Assembly (NCBI RefSeq): GCF_026262505.1
Contig: NC_067204.1
Location: 1,769,797 to 1,833,796 of the forward strand
Source of the DNA: Trichomonas vaginalis G3
Taxonomy: Eukaryota; Parabasalia; Trichomonadida; Trichomonadidae
DNA length: 64,000 nt
Direction: 5' to 3'
The notes under the pieces were generated by a model. The model made no database searches. It saw only the letters and a list, made by a program, of their open reading frames with translations, and was not told the origin of the DNA. The translations under genes and the position numbers were made by a program. This document shows positions 39,407 through 47,717 of this stretch, piece by piece. Every line of letters begins with the position of its first letter. The stretch's first letter is position 1.

Positions 39407-40492
39407 TTAGAAGAACTTTCTTATTCTTTCTGGCATATTTTTGTCTTTCCAATACTCCCGCTCTAATGGTCCCAGATGTGTTGGCTTCGACTCTCTCAAG
39501 TTCTTAGATGGTATAACATCTTCAACGCCTCCTTCATATCTTACTTTATAAGTGTCATCGTTTATGTTATAGCCAAGTATTTCAATAACCACTCCTCGCT
39601 TTGCTTCGTCAATGGTTTCAGCAAGTTTGCCATTACTACTTTCAACTAATTTGTGACGAGGGTAAAACGCAATAGAGTCGTCAGCAGCTTTTATAAGATA
39701 TCCATTACCTTGCGTAGAGTCTACGATATAATAGTTTCTACTTAACCTTAAACGTTTCTTTGTCAACGGTTTGTCGTCAAGAACTACACGAACTTTTGTA
39801 CCAGGAATGAGGGTAAATTGTGTTGAATTTCTGATATTTTGTGTTTGACTTCGTTTCTTTTGTATATACTTTTCTTCTTGTTGTTGTGTCATTGAATTTG
39901 GTGTATGTCCTGTTGTAGAATGTGTTGAGGAATTATATACTTCGAGAAAATGTTTCATTGTTTCTTCGGTAAAGTCTCGCTCTTGGTTTAAATCTCTGAG
40001 CGTTCTTATGAAGCGGTTTATGATGCCGAGTATGTTATGGTTATGGTCTTCAGTAGTGTAGTGAGTTATGTTATGCTTAATGAGAAATTCTGTGATTTCA
40101 TTACTGAGGTATGCACTGTCTTGGTCTGATGTTAAAGTACTTGGGTTATGTTCTGCTACAAACTTTTGTAAAACTCTTAACACTTCATGAGTTCCTTTAT
40201 TCCTCATTGGATATGCATATGCTTTGCGAGTGTTAACATTAATGAAGATGAGGAATGGTTTATGTCCTCCTTTTCTGCTTTGAATGAGAGTGTCAAATTG
40301 GTATGCGTCAGGAGCGTTGGAGTAAATTGGTAAAAAGTAGTCGTAAGGGTTTATTTTTGTTTGATGTACAACATTTTTGTCAAAGAACCTTTTCACTTCA
40401 GCTCTGTTAGTAAATCCCCAACTCTTTGCAGCTTCATTGAATTTCTTAAATGACCTCCATGGATGTTGTTCGAATACTTCTTTCAAGCTCAT
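39407..40492 (-). CDS. int: Retrovirus-type integrase (rve) with C-terminal chromo-like domain
   Basis: The 361-aa protein has a short N-terminal helical part and an RNase-H-like core: YQFDTLI (Asp67), LTSDQDSAY (Asp123) and, 35 residues later, NHNILGIINRF. At the spacing where retroviral integrases carry Glu the residue is Asn159. The C-terminal part (about 290-340) reads VVIEILGYNINDDTYKVRYEGGVEDVIPSKNL, like a chromodomain or SH3 barrel. In Mavericks this enzyme inserts the linear DNA. It is intact in A and B, with few differences. An AAGTTAAAGATTTTATT leader separates it from the fibre gene. Confidence 0.88.
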   Translation of the reverse strand: MSLKEVFEQHPWRSFKKFNEAAKSWGFTNRAEVKRFFDKNVVHQTKINPYDYFLPIYSNAPDAYQFDTLIQSRKGGHKPFLIFINVNTRKAYAYPMRNKGTHEVLRVLQKFVAEHNPSTLTSDQDSAYLSNEITEFLIKHNITHYTTEDHNHNILGIINRFIRTLRDLNQERDFTEETMKHFLEVYNSSTHSTTGHTPNSMTQQQEEKYIQKKRSQTQNIRNSTQFTLIPGTKVRVVLDDKPLTKKRLRLSRNYYIVDSTQGNGYLIKAADDSIAFYPRHKLVESSNGKLAETIDEAKRGVVIEILGYNINDDTYKVRYEGGVEDVIPSKNLRESKPTHLGPLEREYWKDKNMPERIRKFF

Positions 40493-40528
40493 TTATGTAA
40501 AGTTAAAGATTTTATTCTAGGCTAAAGC

Positions 40529-40543
40529 GCGTTCATTGAACGC
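40529..40543. terminator. Hairpin across the fibre stop codon
   Basis: GCGTTC-ATT-GAACGC forms a perfect 6-bp stem. It includes the TGA of the fibre gene and lies 37 bp before the integrase start on the same strand. The same hairpin is present in B at 63217-63231. Confidence 0.5.
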
Positions 40544-43500
40544 GGTACCATGCGAATATAGTCACAAAAGGTGGCATATAATCTGCACCCGAGCCTGTTG
40601 GATTTGTTGTGAAAGTGTGTGAATGATTACCTCCCGGTTCAGTTGGTCGAAAAATCTTTTTTGCTGAATTGTTATAAGATGGAGATAAAACGTCATTGCC
40701 AGCTTCATACTCTGAGTTGTATAATGGGTGGTCTCTTAATGAGTGGCTATGGTCGCCAGAAAAGTTTGTCGTTCCTGTATGAGTGTGCGCAGGTAAGTTT
40801 GCTTCTTTAATTTTCTTCGAACCTCCTGTTTGCTTTGAATATTTAGCACAGTATAAGAATTTATCTACAATCTGCTTCCACGTACCAAAACCTAAAACTG
40901 TTGCTGGATTTGTTGAATTCATTGACGTATAAATAGAACCAACAGGATATATGGTTTGAACAATCTGGGCCTTCATTGTTAGAAGTTCATGTTTAACGTT
41001 TATAGCTTTATTGCCTTCTACAATATTTATATTGTTTGTTATTAAACCATTAGGAAAAGTAGGAGGATAAATTCTTTGTTCATGTACAGTTGCACCGTTT
41101 CTTCCTGTTTTTGTTACTATTTCGATGCATGCCTTAATTTCTTTAATCCTGATTGTTTGAAATTCTTCATGCACGTGCTCTTTATCGGCTTTTCCATTAA
41201 GCGCAGCATTTACTTCCGACTTCTTTGCATAATTTTCATCTACATAAGTTTTGTCGGCTTTCTTATCTAACATTGCTGGTAGTTCATATGCTTCAAAGTT
41301 TCTGGCATGACCTTCAATGTTCATACATCTGTTATCTAAATTGTTTAGTGTATCTTTTACGCTTGTACTCGGATTCTCTAAAGGTGCACTTGAACCCAAA
41401 TAATAGTTCAATATTATGTCGTCTGCTCTAACAGTAGTGAAGGATTTATGTGTATGTTCTTTGTCAGCTTTCTTATCTAACATTGCTGGTAGTTCGTATG
41501 CTTCAAAGTTTCTGGCATGACCTTCAATGTTCATACATCTGTTATCTAAATTGTTTAGTGTATCTTTTACGCTTGTACTCGGATTCTCTAAAGGTGCACT
41601 TGAACCCAAATAATAGTTCAATATTATGTCGTCTGCTCTAACAGTAGTGAGGGATTTATGTGTATGTTCTTTGTCAGCTTTACTATTTAATGTAGCTTGA
41701 AGTTCATTTATATCGGAGATATTGTGTTTATGAGATTTCAAAACTTTGTTCATTGCTTCAAGTTCATCTTTGCTGGCTTTACTTTTAATAGCATCTTCAA
41801 AAGTTATTTTTGCCTTAACTCTCAAAGTAAATCTTGGTTCAACTAATACACCGTTAACAGAGAAACTAGAAGCATAAATTTCATCGTTATAACCAAATGC
41901 TTCTGGTGCTTTACCTGTGTCATACTGTACAGTACAGCGTATGTCATAACCTTTAGCACGAATGAATTTATATCTTCTTTCATTAACATCTTCAGTGCTT
42001 ATTTGTTCATCCTGTGTTAAATATCCGTGGTAGTCCGTTATAATCTGTTCGTCTGAACTTATATAATGAACATGGTTTTTATCTGCTTTTTCGGCTAATT
42101 TCTCTTCTATCTCATTTATTTCAAGTTCATGCCTACCACCACCTCCCGAAGAAGTATTTTTCTTCAGCTCTTGAAGAACGTCCACTTCGCCATCTTTGGT
42201 GTCAATAATGAGACTTTGAGTTAAAACCTTTCCTGTCTTAATGGATGTTTGTAAAACTTCTTCTTCACCGTGTTCGGGGTCATGGTCGTCGTCATATCTT
42301 GTGAAATCAGAGATGTTGTCATACATTAAGCATATCTGTCTCAAAAGTTCTGCTATTTGAAACTGGAACGAAAGATATACAGAACTTTCATCATCTCCTA
42401 AAGTCAAGTCTGCTTTCTTAAGTATTTCTTGAATGTATGCAATGAGAACAGAGTACCTTGGAAAATATTCGAACAATATTTCATTAGCTGTTGGTTTTGG
42501 TGGTTCTTCTGGAGTTTCTGTTGTTTCAGTTCCTTCTGTAGGTTCTGTTGGAGTTTCTGCATCTCTTGACTTCAATGCTCTTGCGCTCAAAGACCTAAAT
42601 GCTAGAGCACCAGGTTTTACAAAGGACTTTATAAATGCTTTAATAGTTCCTGGTAAGTTATTGTTAGCATTAAGTAAGTTCCTTATGCTTCCATAATGTA
42701 CGTCCATAGCACTATGTAAAAAATCTATACTTTTCTTGTAGTCAGCAATAGACTGACTGTGATTTTTTAAAGATTTGTCAATACCTTTAAGCCAATCTTC
42801 ATGCATGTCTGATACTGAGCCAAGAATATCATTTGCTTCCTTTAGTGTATTTTGTGCTTCTCGTAAAGTATCCAATCCTGTACGTGCATTGTTTGCTATA
42901 CGTCTTACGGTATCTATTTGACTCCTTGTTTCTTGCATCCAACCAGATAAAGTTTTAATAGTATCCGAACCATTTGAAATGAAGTTCAAAGCACTTTTAA
43001 CGTCATCTAAAGCTTCTTCACCAAGTACTGCCCATATCTTTCCGATTTGGTATTGAAGAACTCCATATGAAGCAGCTGTTAAACCAGTATTTATAAGGTT
43101 CCATATCCATGATTTAGCAGTTTTTCCATCCTTTCCATCTTCACCATCCAAACTGTTTTCGCCTTGAGGTCCTTGTATTCCTTGTATTCCTTGTATTCCT
43201 TGTGGTCCTTGAGCTCCAGTGTCACCCTTCTCTCCTTTCAGTTCATCTTTATGTTCGTTATAATATTCTAATGTCATAAGGTGTACATCATTACTGCTAC
43301 CAGCAACGCCGAGAATTTGTTTCTCATTCATGACTAAATTCTTTAGGCATTTAATGTTGTCGTCAAATCGAAAGCTCTTTAACAATTCAATGAGAACATT
43401 CAGTACTTTCACTAATGAGGCATCTACTGTAGAATTTATATATTGCACCGTTCCATCATTTATGATAGGAACCTTGCTTGTTGTAATGAATGGGTCATAC

Positions 43501-43652
43501 GTGTTAAAAGTATCGAAATCAATGACTTTTTTAGTTTTTCCATCGTCAATGACTAAATCATGGCCTTCAATTGTTAAAGTTGAGTTTTCGTTTACTAGTT
43601 CAAGTGCTCTTCTTGCTTCATTTGTTTCATACGCATATGCAGCAATAGTCAT
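40533..43652 (-). CDS. Phage-like fibre/adhesin with collagen-like repeat and collar tip, 1039 aa
   Basis: Residues 1-139 are a unique N-terminal domain. Residues about 140-178 are collagen-like G-x-y (GAQGPQGIQGIQ), followed by a coiled-coil region (about 230-350), a Pro/Thr/Glu linker (about 360-385) and several KADKxHTH-type modules, two being an exact-looking 70-residue tandem duplication. The last 137 residues start IYPVGSIYTSMNSTNP, GFGTWKQIVDKFLYC, contain paired HTH and HSH motifs and end MPPFVTIFAWYRVQ. That is the collar/short-tail-fibre tip of phage T4 gp12 and gp10 type, where HxH motifs bind metal. A trimeric virion fibre for host-cell attachment is the natural inference. Phage origin of the tip is likely. 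Confidence 0.8.
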   Translation of the reverse strand: MTIAAYAYETNEARRALELVNENSTLTIEGHDLVIDDGKTKKVIDFDTFNTYDPFITTSKVPIINDGTVQYINSTVDASLVKVLNVLIELLKSFRFDDNIKCLKNLVMNEKQILGVAGSSNDVHLMTLEYYNEHKDELKGEKGDTGAQGPQGIQGIQGIQGPQGENSLDGEDGKDGKTAKSWIWNLINTGLTAASYGVLQYQIGKIWAVLGEEALDDVKSALNFISNGSDTIKTLSGWMQETRSQIDTVRRIANNARTGLDTLREAQNTLKEANDILGSVSDMHEDWLKGIDKSLKNHSQSIADYKKSIDFLHSAMDVHYGSIRNLLNANNNLPGTIKAFIKSFVKPGALAFRSLSARALKSRDAETPTEPTEGTETTETPEEPPKPTANEILFEYFPRYSVLIAYIQEILKKADLTLGDDESSVYLSFQFQIAELLRQICLMYDNISDFTRYDDDHDPEHGEEEVLQTSIKTGKVLTQSLIIDTKDGEVDVLQELKKNTSSGGGGRHELEINEIEEKLAEKADKNHVHYISSDEQIITDYHGYLTQDEQISTEDVNERRYKFIRAKGYDIRCTVQYDTGKAPEAFGYNDEIYASSFSVNGVLVEPRFTLRVKAKITFEDAIKSKASKDELEAMNKVLKSHKHNISDINELQATLNSKADKEHTHKSLTTVRADDIILNYYLGSSAPLENPSTSVKDTLNNLDNRCMNIEGHARNFEAYELPAMLDKKADKEHTHKSFTTVRADDIILNYYLGSSAPLENPSTSVKDTLNNLDNRCMNIEGHARNFEAYELPAMLDKKADKTYVDENYAKKSEVNAALNGKADKEHVHEEFQTIRIKEIKACIEIVTKTGRNGATVHEQRIYPPTFPNGLITNNINIVEGNKAINVKHELLTMKAQIVQTIYPVGSIYTSMNSTNPATVLGFGTWKQIVDKFLYCAKYSKQTGGSKKIKEANLPAHTHTGTTNFSGDHSHSLRDHPLYNSEYEAGNDVLSPSYNNSAKKIFRPTEPGGNHSHTFTTNPTGSGADYMPPFVTIFAWYRVQ
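41251..41680 (-). repeat. 210-bp tandem duplication inside the fibre gene
   Basis: Two direct copies with a period of 210 bp (70 codons) differ at only a few bases; each codes a KADKEHTHKS module plus LPAMLDKKADK. The multiple of three keeps the frame. B shows the same module sequence at its right edge, so the repeat number there cannot be counted. Confidence 0.9.
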
Positions 43653-43669
43653 ATTTTAATGAGAATAAA

Positions 43670-44415
43670 ATGTTGTTCTATTTGCAAAGTACAGACCCAA
43701 ATGAATACGGAATAGTAAAGCTACAAACAAACTTAGGTCTTCAGAATGAAGCACTTGCTTTCAGAGTTGTTGACTTCAATACTATCGCAACTTTTGTCAT
43801 AACAGATGAAACAGATTTCATAGAGATTGAAATAGATGACAAAAGAAGTGTTATAACATTTCCTAACAGAGCCGAGTACAGAATAGATAAAATTGCTGGA
43901 GTCATAGATACTCTCATAAATGAAGAAACTATTGACAACATAGATGTCGAACTCTCTTCTGAGGGAACATTGAAGTTCAGTTATGCGAAAGAGTTTAAGA
44001 TACCAAGAATGAGTCATAGAGTTCAATTGCTTCTGGGAGCATACCATATGACATTTCCTTTGAAAAGTGTTGACAAAACAATTGAGATGAAATCTGTTCC
44101 ATACGTATGTTATGGCAATTGTTTGTACATTGAGTCTAAAATAGCTAATGTCACAGGTATTTCAGGAGTTAATAGTAAAGGTTCAGTAGAATATAAGTCT
44201 TTCTGTTCATTCCAAACGTTCCTGTCATAGCAACTCATTTAGGTAAATGGGTTCGCATTAGTCCTCATAATTTGAAAGATATGCAATTCAGACTTGTTGA
44301 CTTTCAAGGAGAGCCTGTAGAACTGAAGGCACCAGTGCGAATGACTGTTGAAGTTGACTTTTTAGAAAATATTAAATGCAACAGCTTACAAGAGAACTCA
44401 GAGCTAAAAATATAA
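43670..44415 (+). pseudogene. Candidate minor capsid protein with one frameshift
   Basis: It starts 17 bp from the divergent fibre start at 43652. The first 186 codons (to 44230) are open. The continuation in another frame (about 44235-44415) reads ATHLGKWVRISPHNLKDMQFRLVDFQGEP... VRMTVEVDFLE. Such an FRLVDxxGxP...VxxxVEVDF ending resembles the end of Polinton and virophage minor capsid (penton) proteins. A single shift near 44190-44235 separates the parts. Related in layout to 32617 and 46611. Whether the shift is biological or an assembly error cannot be told. Confidence 0.55.
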
Positions 44416-44618
44416 AGTATGAATGTTATGTATTAGGTCATGAACTTTGGTTGTTGCTGTTTGATGAAACAAATGAGTTAGTTATGTCAGTCAAGAGAAC
44501 AGAAAAATATTGTGTTAGTGAAAACTGCACCAAGTCAATAAGATTAGGTTTGCATTATGAAGATGAGTTCGATACTGTTGAAGAAGTTTTGGATAGATAT
44601 TACAAATTGCTAACTTGA
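44376..44618 (+). CDS. Small Maverick protein, 80 aa
   Basis: The ATG at 44376 overlaps the end of the previous reading frame by about 40 nt. The product (MQQLTRELRAKNIKYECYVL... EEVLDRYYKLLT) is a small mixed alpha/beta protein. There is no recognisable motif. It ends 17 bp before a double-hairpin element and faces the gene at 44670 convergently. Confidence 0.45.
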   Translation: MQQLTRELRAKNIKYECYVLGHELWLLLFDETNELVMSVKRTEKYCVSENCTKSIRLGLHYEDEFDTVEEVLDRYYKLLT

Positions 44619-44635
44619 AATTTTTTTGACTGACG

Positions 44636-44660
44636 GCGCAAAGCGCCAAGACCGAAGGTC
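44636..44660 (+). repeat. Double-hairpin element, copy 2 (between convergent genes)
   Basis: Stem GCGC/GCGC around AAA (extended by one G-C pair), spacer CAA, stem GACC/GGTC around GAA. It lies between the stops of convergent genes and could act as a bidirectional 3'-end signal. Confidence 0.8.
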
Positions 44661-44669
44661 CTGACTGCT

Positions 44670-45173
44670 TTAATTTACTAAAACATATTTCAAACAAAGC
44701 TTATAGTCAGGAGATAGTTTTGTATACTCGTTCGAATATCTATACTTAAACTCAACTCCTGTAGTTCCTGGTGTTTCAATGATGCGGATGTTACCTATTT
44801 TCATGAATAGTGGAGTTTGACCACAGCATTCGATTTCAGGGTCGAGATAGTCAATGACACATTGCTTTCCTGTTATTCGTGATATAACATTTTCAAGGTC
44901 CTCCTTTGTTAGAATTATTTGGTTCTTACTTATAAGATTTGTCAAAAGCTTCTTATCGTCTTTGAGTAAAATTGTTTGGTATAACTGAAGAAGGTAATGG
45001 TCTACGTTATCTGAAGGATTTGTTTGAACATTTGTGTAAGGATTGTCGTTGGCTTCTCTTGAAAGAATTTGGTCCAGTGGTGGATACTCTAACTTAACAT
45101 CTGATGTAGCGTTAGCGTTTGAAGCTGTGTTTAAATTCACCGACTTAAGATCTGGTTCTTTTTTTTCAAACAC
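44670..45173 (-). CDS. Maverick hypothetical protein, 167 aa
   Basis: Intact counterpart of the frameshifted gene at 161-737. The N-terminal half is polar and disordered (NLNTASNANATSDVKLEYPP). The middle is helical (HYLLQLYQTILLKDDKKLL). The C-terminal half is beta-rich with DPEIECCGQTPLFMKIG and ends YKLCLKYVLVN. Conserved across two divergent Maverick lineages, so probably a functional virion or assembly component. Start ATG at 45173, 18 bp from the divergent gene at 45192. Confidence 0.6.
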   Translation of the reverse strand: MFEKKEPDLKSVNLNTASNANATSDVKLEYPPLDQILSREANDNPYTNVQTNPSDNVDHYLLQLYQTILLKDDKKLLTNLISKNQIILTKEDLENVISRITGKQCVIDYLDPEIECCGQTPLFMKIGNIRIIETPGTTGVEFKYRYSNEYTKLSPDYKLCLKYVLVN

Positions 45174-45191
45174 TCCGAACTATAGTTCTTT

Positions 45192-45710
45192 ATGACAATA
45201 TTGTTTGTCGTTCGTGAGTCAACATTTGATGTTGGTTCAATTGGAACATTAACGGCACCAGCTAAGATGGATTTGCTTCTCATTTCATATAGAATAAAAA
45301 CCTTTTATATGTATGAAATGAACAATATACTCGACAAGGGTTTGAATGTAAAGCTAACGAATGAAAATATTGTTGAATTCACTGAGACAGGTGCTGTGTA
45401 TAAAGATGTAGAACTACTGAACAAAAGAGCTAAGGGAAGAAGCAGGAACATGAACAAAGGGTGGAAGCCTATAAAAATTTATGTCAATGATGGCTCAGGA
45501 GGTTCAAACATAAAGTATGCAGAAAGTTATAGAGTTTATGCTCTCAAAGGTGAAAAGCCTTCATTTAAGAACAGCTATTCTAACGCATATCCTCAAAAGC
45601 TAACGGATGGGGAAGTGGATGATATGAATGACAGCAAAAATATTAACAGAAATGGCGACAGAGATGCATGGAATTTGTTTACCATCAGTCAATTGAAGGT
45701 TAAACTTTAA
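45192..45710 (+). CDS. Maverick hypothetical protein, 172 aa
   Basis: The start MTILFVVRESTFDVGSIG is followed by an alpha/beta region and a Gly/Asn-rich segment (VNDGSGGSNIKYAESYRVYA). The end is polar (DSKNINRNGDRDAWNLF). Its last four bases overlap the stop of the packaging ATPase gene on the other strand. No motif is recognised. It may be a single-copy structural protein, judged only by position. Confidence 0.5.
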   Translation: MTILFVVRESTFDVGSIGTLTAPAKMDLLLISYRIKTFYMYEMNNILDKGLNVKLTNENIVEFTETGAVYKDVELLNKRAKGRSRNMNKGWKPIKIYVNDGSGGSNIKYAESYRVYALKGEKPSFKNSYSNAYPQKLTDGEVDDMNDSKNINRNGDRDAWNLFTISQLKVKL

Positions 45711-46594
45711 AACAATGTTGGTCGTTCCCATGGAATATTTTTGACTTTAATGGTATTAGTCATGATATGAATCTCAAGGTATGAACGAGGAGAGATGAGA
45801 GACTTATATGCTTCCCAAATTTCTTCAAAAGGTAATGTTATACCTGACTGTTTCCAAATGAGTTCAATATCATAACGTGAGAAACCTTGAAAGATAACGA
45901 AGTCAGTTATGAGACGTTTTATGTTTAAAGCTAAAAACCTCCATGTTTGCATAAGTATTGCTACAGTTAAGTGGTAATGTCTGACTTTAGTAATGATGTT
46001 AGCTAATGGTGAGTCTGGTTTTGACACTAAACCTTTACCAGCGAAGTCGTCGCAAACGAGCAGAGTGTTTGAAGGATATTTTTTGAAGGGGTATTTTGAA
46101 AGTTTTGACAGAATGTAGTTTGTAAGTCGTTTCATATCGTAAACTCCTGAGTATTGACGTAAGTGGTGTTTGTCAATAATTCTTTCCATCTCCTCAGAAG
46201 TCTTTTGCATTCCTGACTGTATAAATTCAACGATGGCATAATATTTCCTCTTACGTCGAATGTAACGTTGAAGAAATTCAATGAGTTCACTGTCTGGAAC
46301 TTTAACGACAGAGGCTTGAACTTTTGACATAAATGTTTTCGCTGTTGAATCCATAGAGTCTGAAGTTGCTGATATAATGATTTGGTCATAGTAAGAGTCG
46401 TTTCCTAAACGCTCTGTTATGAGTATATGACGAATTAAATTAAATGTCTTACCTGAACCCATCTTTCCACAATAGAAATACACACCATTTGAACAGAATT
46501 CATAATCTTTGCTGAAAGGAAGAATAAGAGAAGAGTTAAGTTTGTCTGTAGTTTCATTCATGTCTTCATCTACGTCATGTATTAAATGCTTCAT
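45707..46594 (-). CDS. FtsK/HerA (A32-like) genome-packaging ATPase
   Basis: The 295-aa protein has Walker A in FYCGKMGSGKTFNLI (about residue 43) and Walker B in NTLLVCDDFAG (about 183), followed by a typical ILMQTWRFLALNIKRLITDFVIF segment, as in A32-like packaging ATPases of Polintons, virophages and large DNA viruses. It would pump the linear DNA into the capsid. The length fits the family. The start ATG at 46594 is 16 bp from the divergent gene at 46611, which implies a shared promoter. Confidence 0.88.
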   Translation of the reverse strand: MKHLIHDVDEDMNETTDKLNSSLILPFSKDYEFCSNGVYFYCGKMGSGKTFNLIRHILITERLGNDSYYDQIIISATSDSMDSTAKTFMSKVQASVVKVPDSELIEFLQRYIRRKRKYYAIVEFIQSGMQKTSEEMERIIDKHHLRQYSGVYDMKRLTNYILSKLSKYPFKKYPSNTLLVCDDFAGKGLVSKPDSPLANIITKVRHYHLTVAILMQTWRFLALNIKRLITDFVIFQGFSRYDIELIWKQSGITLPFEEIWEAYKSLISPRSYLEIHIMTNTIKVKNIPWERPTLF

Positions 46595-46610
46595 TTTATC
46601 TCCATTAAAA

Positions 46611-47492
46611 ATGCAAGTCAGAAATATTCAGAACATAGCACCGAGTCTAACTGACAAGAGTATAAAGATATACTATGAACATGTTATGATGAAACCAACC
46701 AAAATTCAAGAAAGTCAGTATACTTATGAATATCCAAGACACTGGGTAGAGTATGTAGGAGGTGAGAAAGCTATTGAAATCAGACAGGTTCGAAGTATTC
46801 CAGCAGGAAGAACAATATTATTGAAGAACTTTAATGTTTTGAGATATAATGATGAAACAAAGAAGCAAGATAGTTTCCCTGTTGCTGTGTATGTGAACTT
46901 AGATACAGGAGATGACATGAAAGTTTTTAATACAAAGCTTCAAACGGTAGTGAGAGAACAACTGACTGCGGAAGGACATCCATTACCTTCAGAAGTTACC
47001 ATAGCATATAATTTTGAAACAAACTCAATAGATTTTAAAGTCGTCTCTGCAAAGAAGTCAGGTTTTACATTTAATGAAGCAGATGTATATTCGAATGAAA
47101 ACTTCAAAGCTATTGCATGGTTAGATAATGACGATTGCTTTAAGAAAATCTTTAAATACAGTGACTCAACGATGTCAATAGATGACCTTCGTGGAATGTT
47201 ACCATCGACGTTTACAGTTGAAGGTTCAGCAGGATTGCTTACAAGATTGTCAATTGGTGGCATTTGGTCTCGTGAGAACATTGTTATAAAATCCAGTATA
47301 AGTGAATTTGCTGAAGAATCTATATTATGTCTTTCAAACTACATGTATTCGCCGCCGAAGCATTATAGTATAACAAACTTTGTCAGTAAGTTTAACATAA
47401 GACTTGTTGAACCTTCTTCAATGAAAGATGTTGTGCTACCTAAAGATGGAAAGGATGGACTCATTATTGAAATGATTTTAATTGCATATTAA
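46611..47492 (+). CDS. Candidate minor capsid/penton protein, 293 aa
   Basis: The ATG at 46611 (MQVRNIQNIAPSLTDKS) is preferred over an upstream in-frame codon that would overlap the ATPase gene. The first half has PRHWVEYVGGEKAIEIRQVRSI and VNLDTGDDMKVFN; the second half is beta-rich and ends DGKDGLIIEMILIAY. The WxVxxGEKxIxIxxxxS pattern is shared with the protein at 32617. It lies next to the packaging ATPase, as penton genes often do. Assignment remains tentative. Confidence 0.55.
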   Translation: MQVRNIQNIAPSLTDKSIKIYYEHVMMKPTKIQESQYTYEYPRHWVEYVGGEKAIEIRQVRSIPAGRTILLKNFNVLRYNDETKKQDSFPVAVYVNLDTGDDMKVFNTKLQTVVREQLTAEGHPLPSEVTIAYNFETNSIDFKVVSAKKSGFTFNEADVYSNENFKAIAWLDNDDCFKKIFKYSDSTMSIDDLRGMLPSTFTVEGSAGLLTRLSIGGIWSRENIVIKSSISEFAEESILCLSNYMYSPPKHYSITNFVSKFNIRLVEPSSMKDVVLPKDGKDGLIIEMILIAY

Positions 47493-47717
47493 ATGGGCTT
47501 GTTCTTGAAGGTCATTCATGATGAAATAACTGTTGTAGAAGATGTTAGCAATTGTTCAGACATTTTGAAGCGTATAGATGATATAAGAAATAAGTTAGAT
47601 AGACCGCAAAGCGGTGAGGGCGAAGCCCGTGAGAACACTTATGTTTCATTGACTTTCTCCAGTAACGAGAACTTTTATGAGATAATATTGAAGAGAGATG
47701 ATTTTAATATGGTGTAA
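47493..47717 (+). CDS. Small Maverick protein, 74 aa, with inserted double hairpin
   Basis: The stop of the previous gene is adjacent to this ATG. The product has an N-terminal beta/helix part (MGLFLKVIHDEITVVEDV), a helix (DILKRIDDIRNKL) and then RPQSGEGEAREN, which is encoded by a double-hairpin element, before a beta-rich end. The element keeps the frame open. Function unknown. Confidence 0.5.
   Translation: MGLFLKVIHDEITVVEDVSNCSDILKRIDDIRNKLDRPQSGEGEARENTYVSLTFSSNENFYEIILKRDDFNMV
47604..47628 (+). repeat. Double-hairpin element, copy 3 (inside a gene)
   Basis: Stem CCGC/GCGG around AAA, spacer TGA, stem GGGC/GCCC around GAA. The frame used codes PQSGEGEA, close to PQRGEDEV coded by the copy in the polymerase gene. 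The TGA spacer is not read in frame. Confidence 0.85.

Noticed and set aside
41225-41641. Two near-identical plus-strand frames
   Set aside because: They are antisense images of the 210-bp duplicated fibre module.
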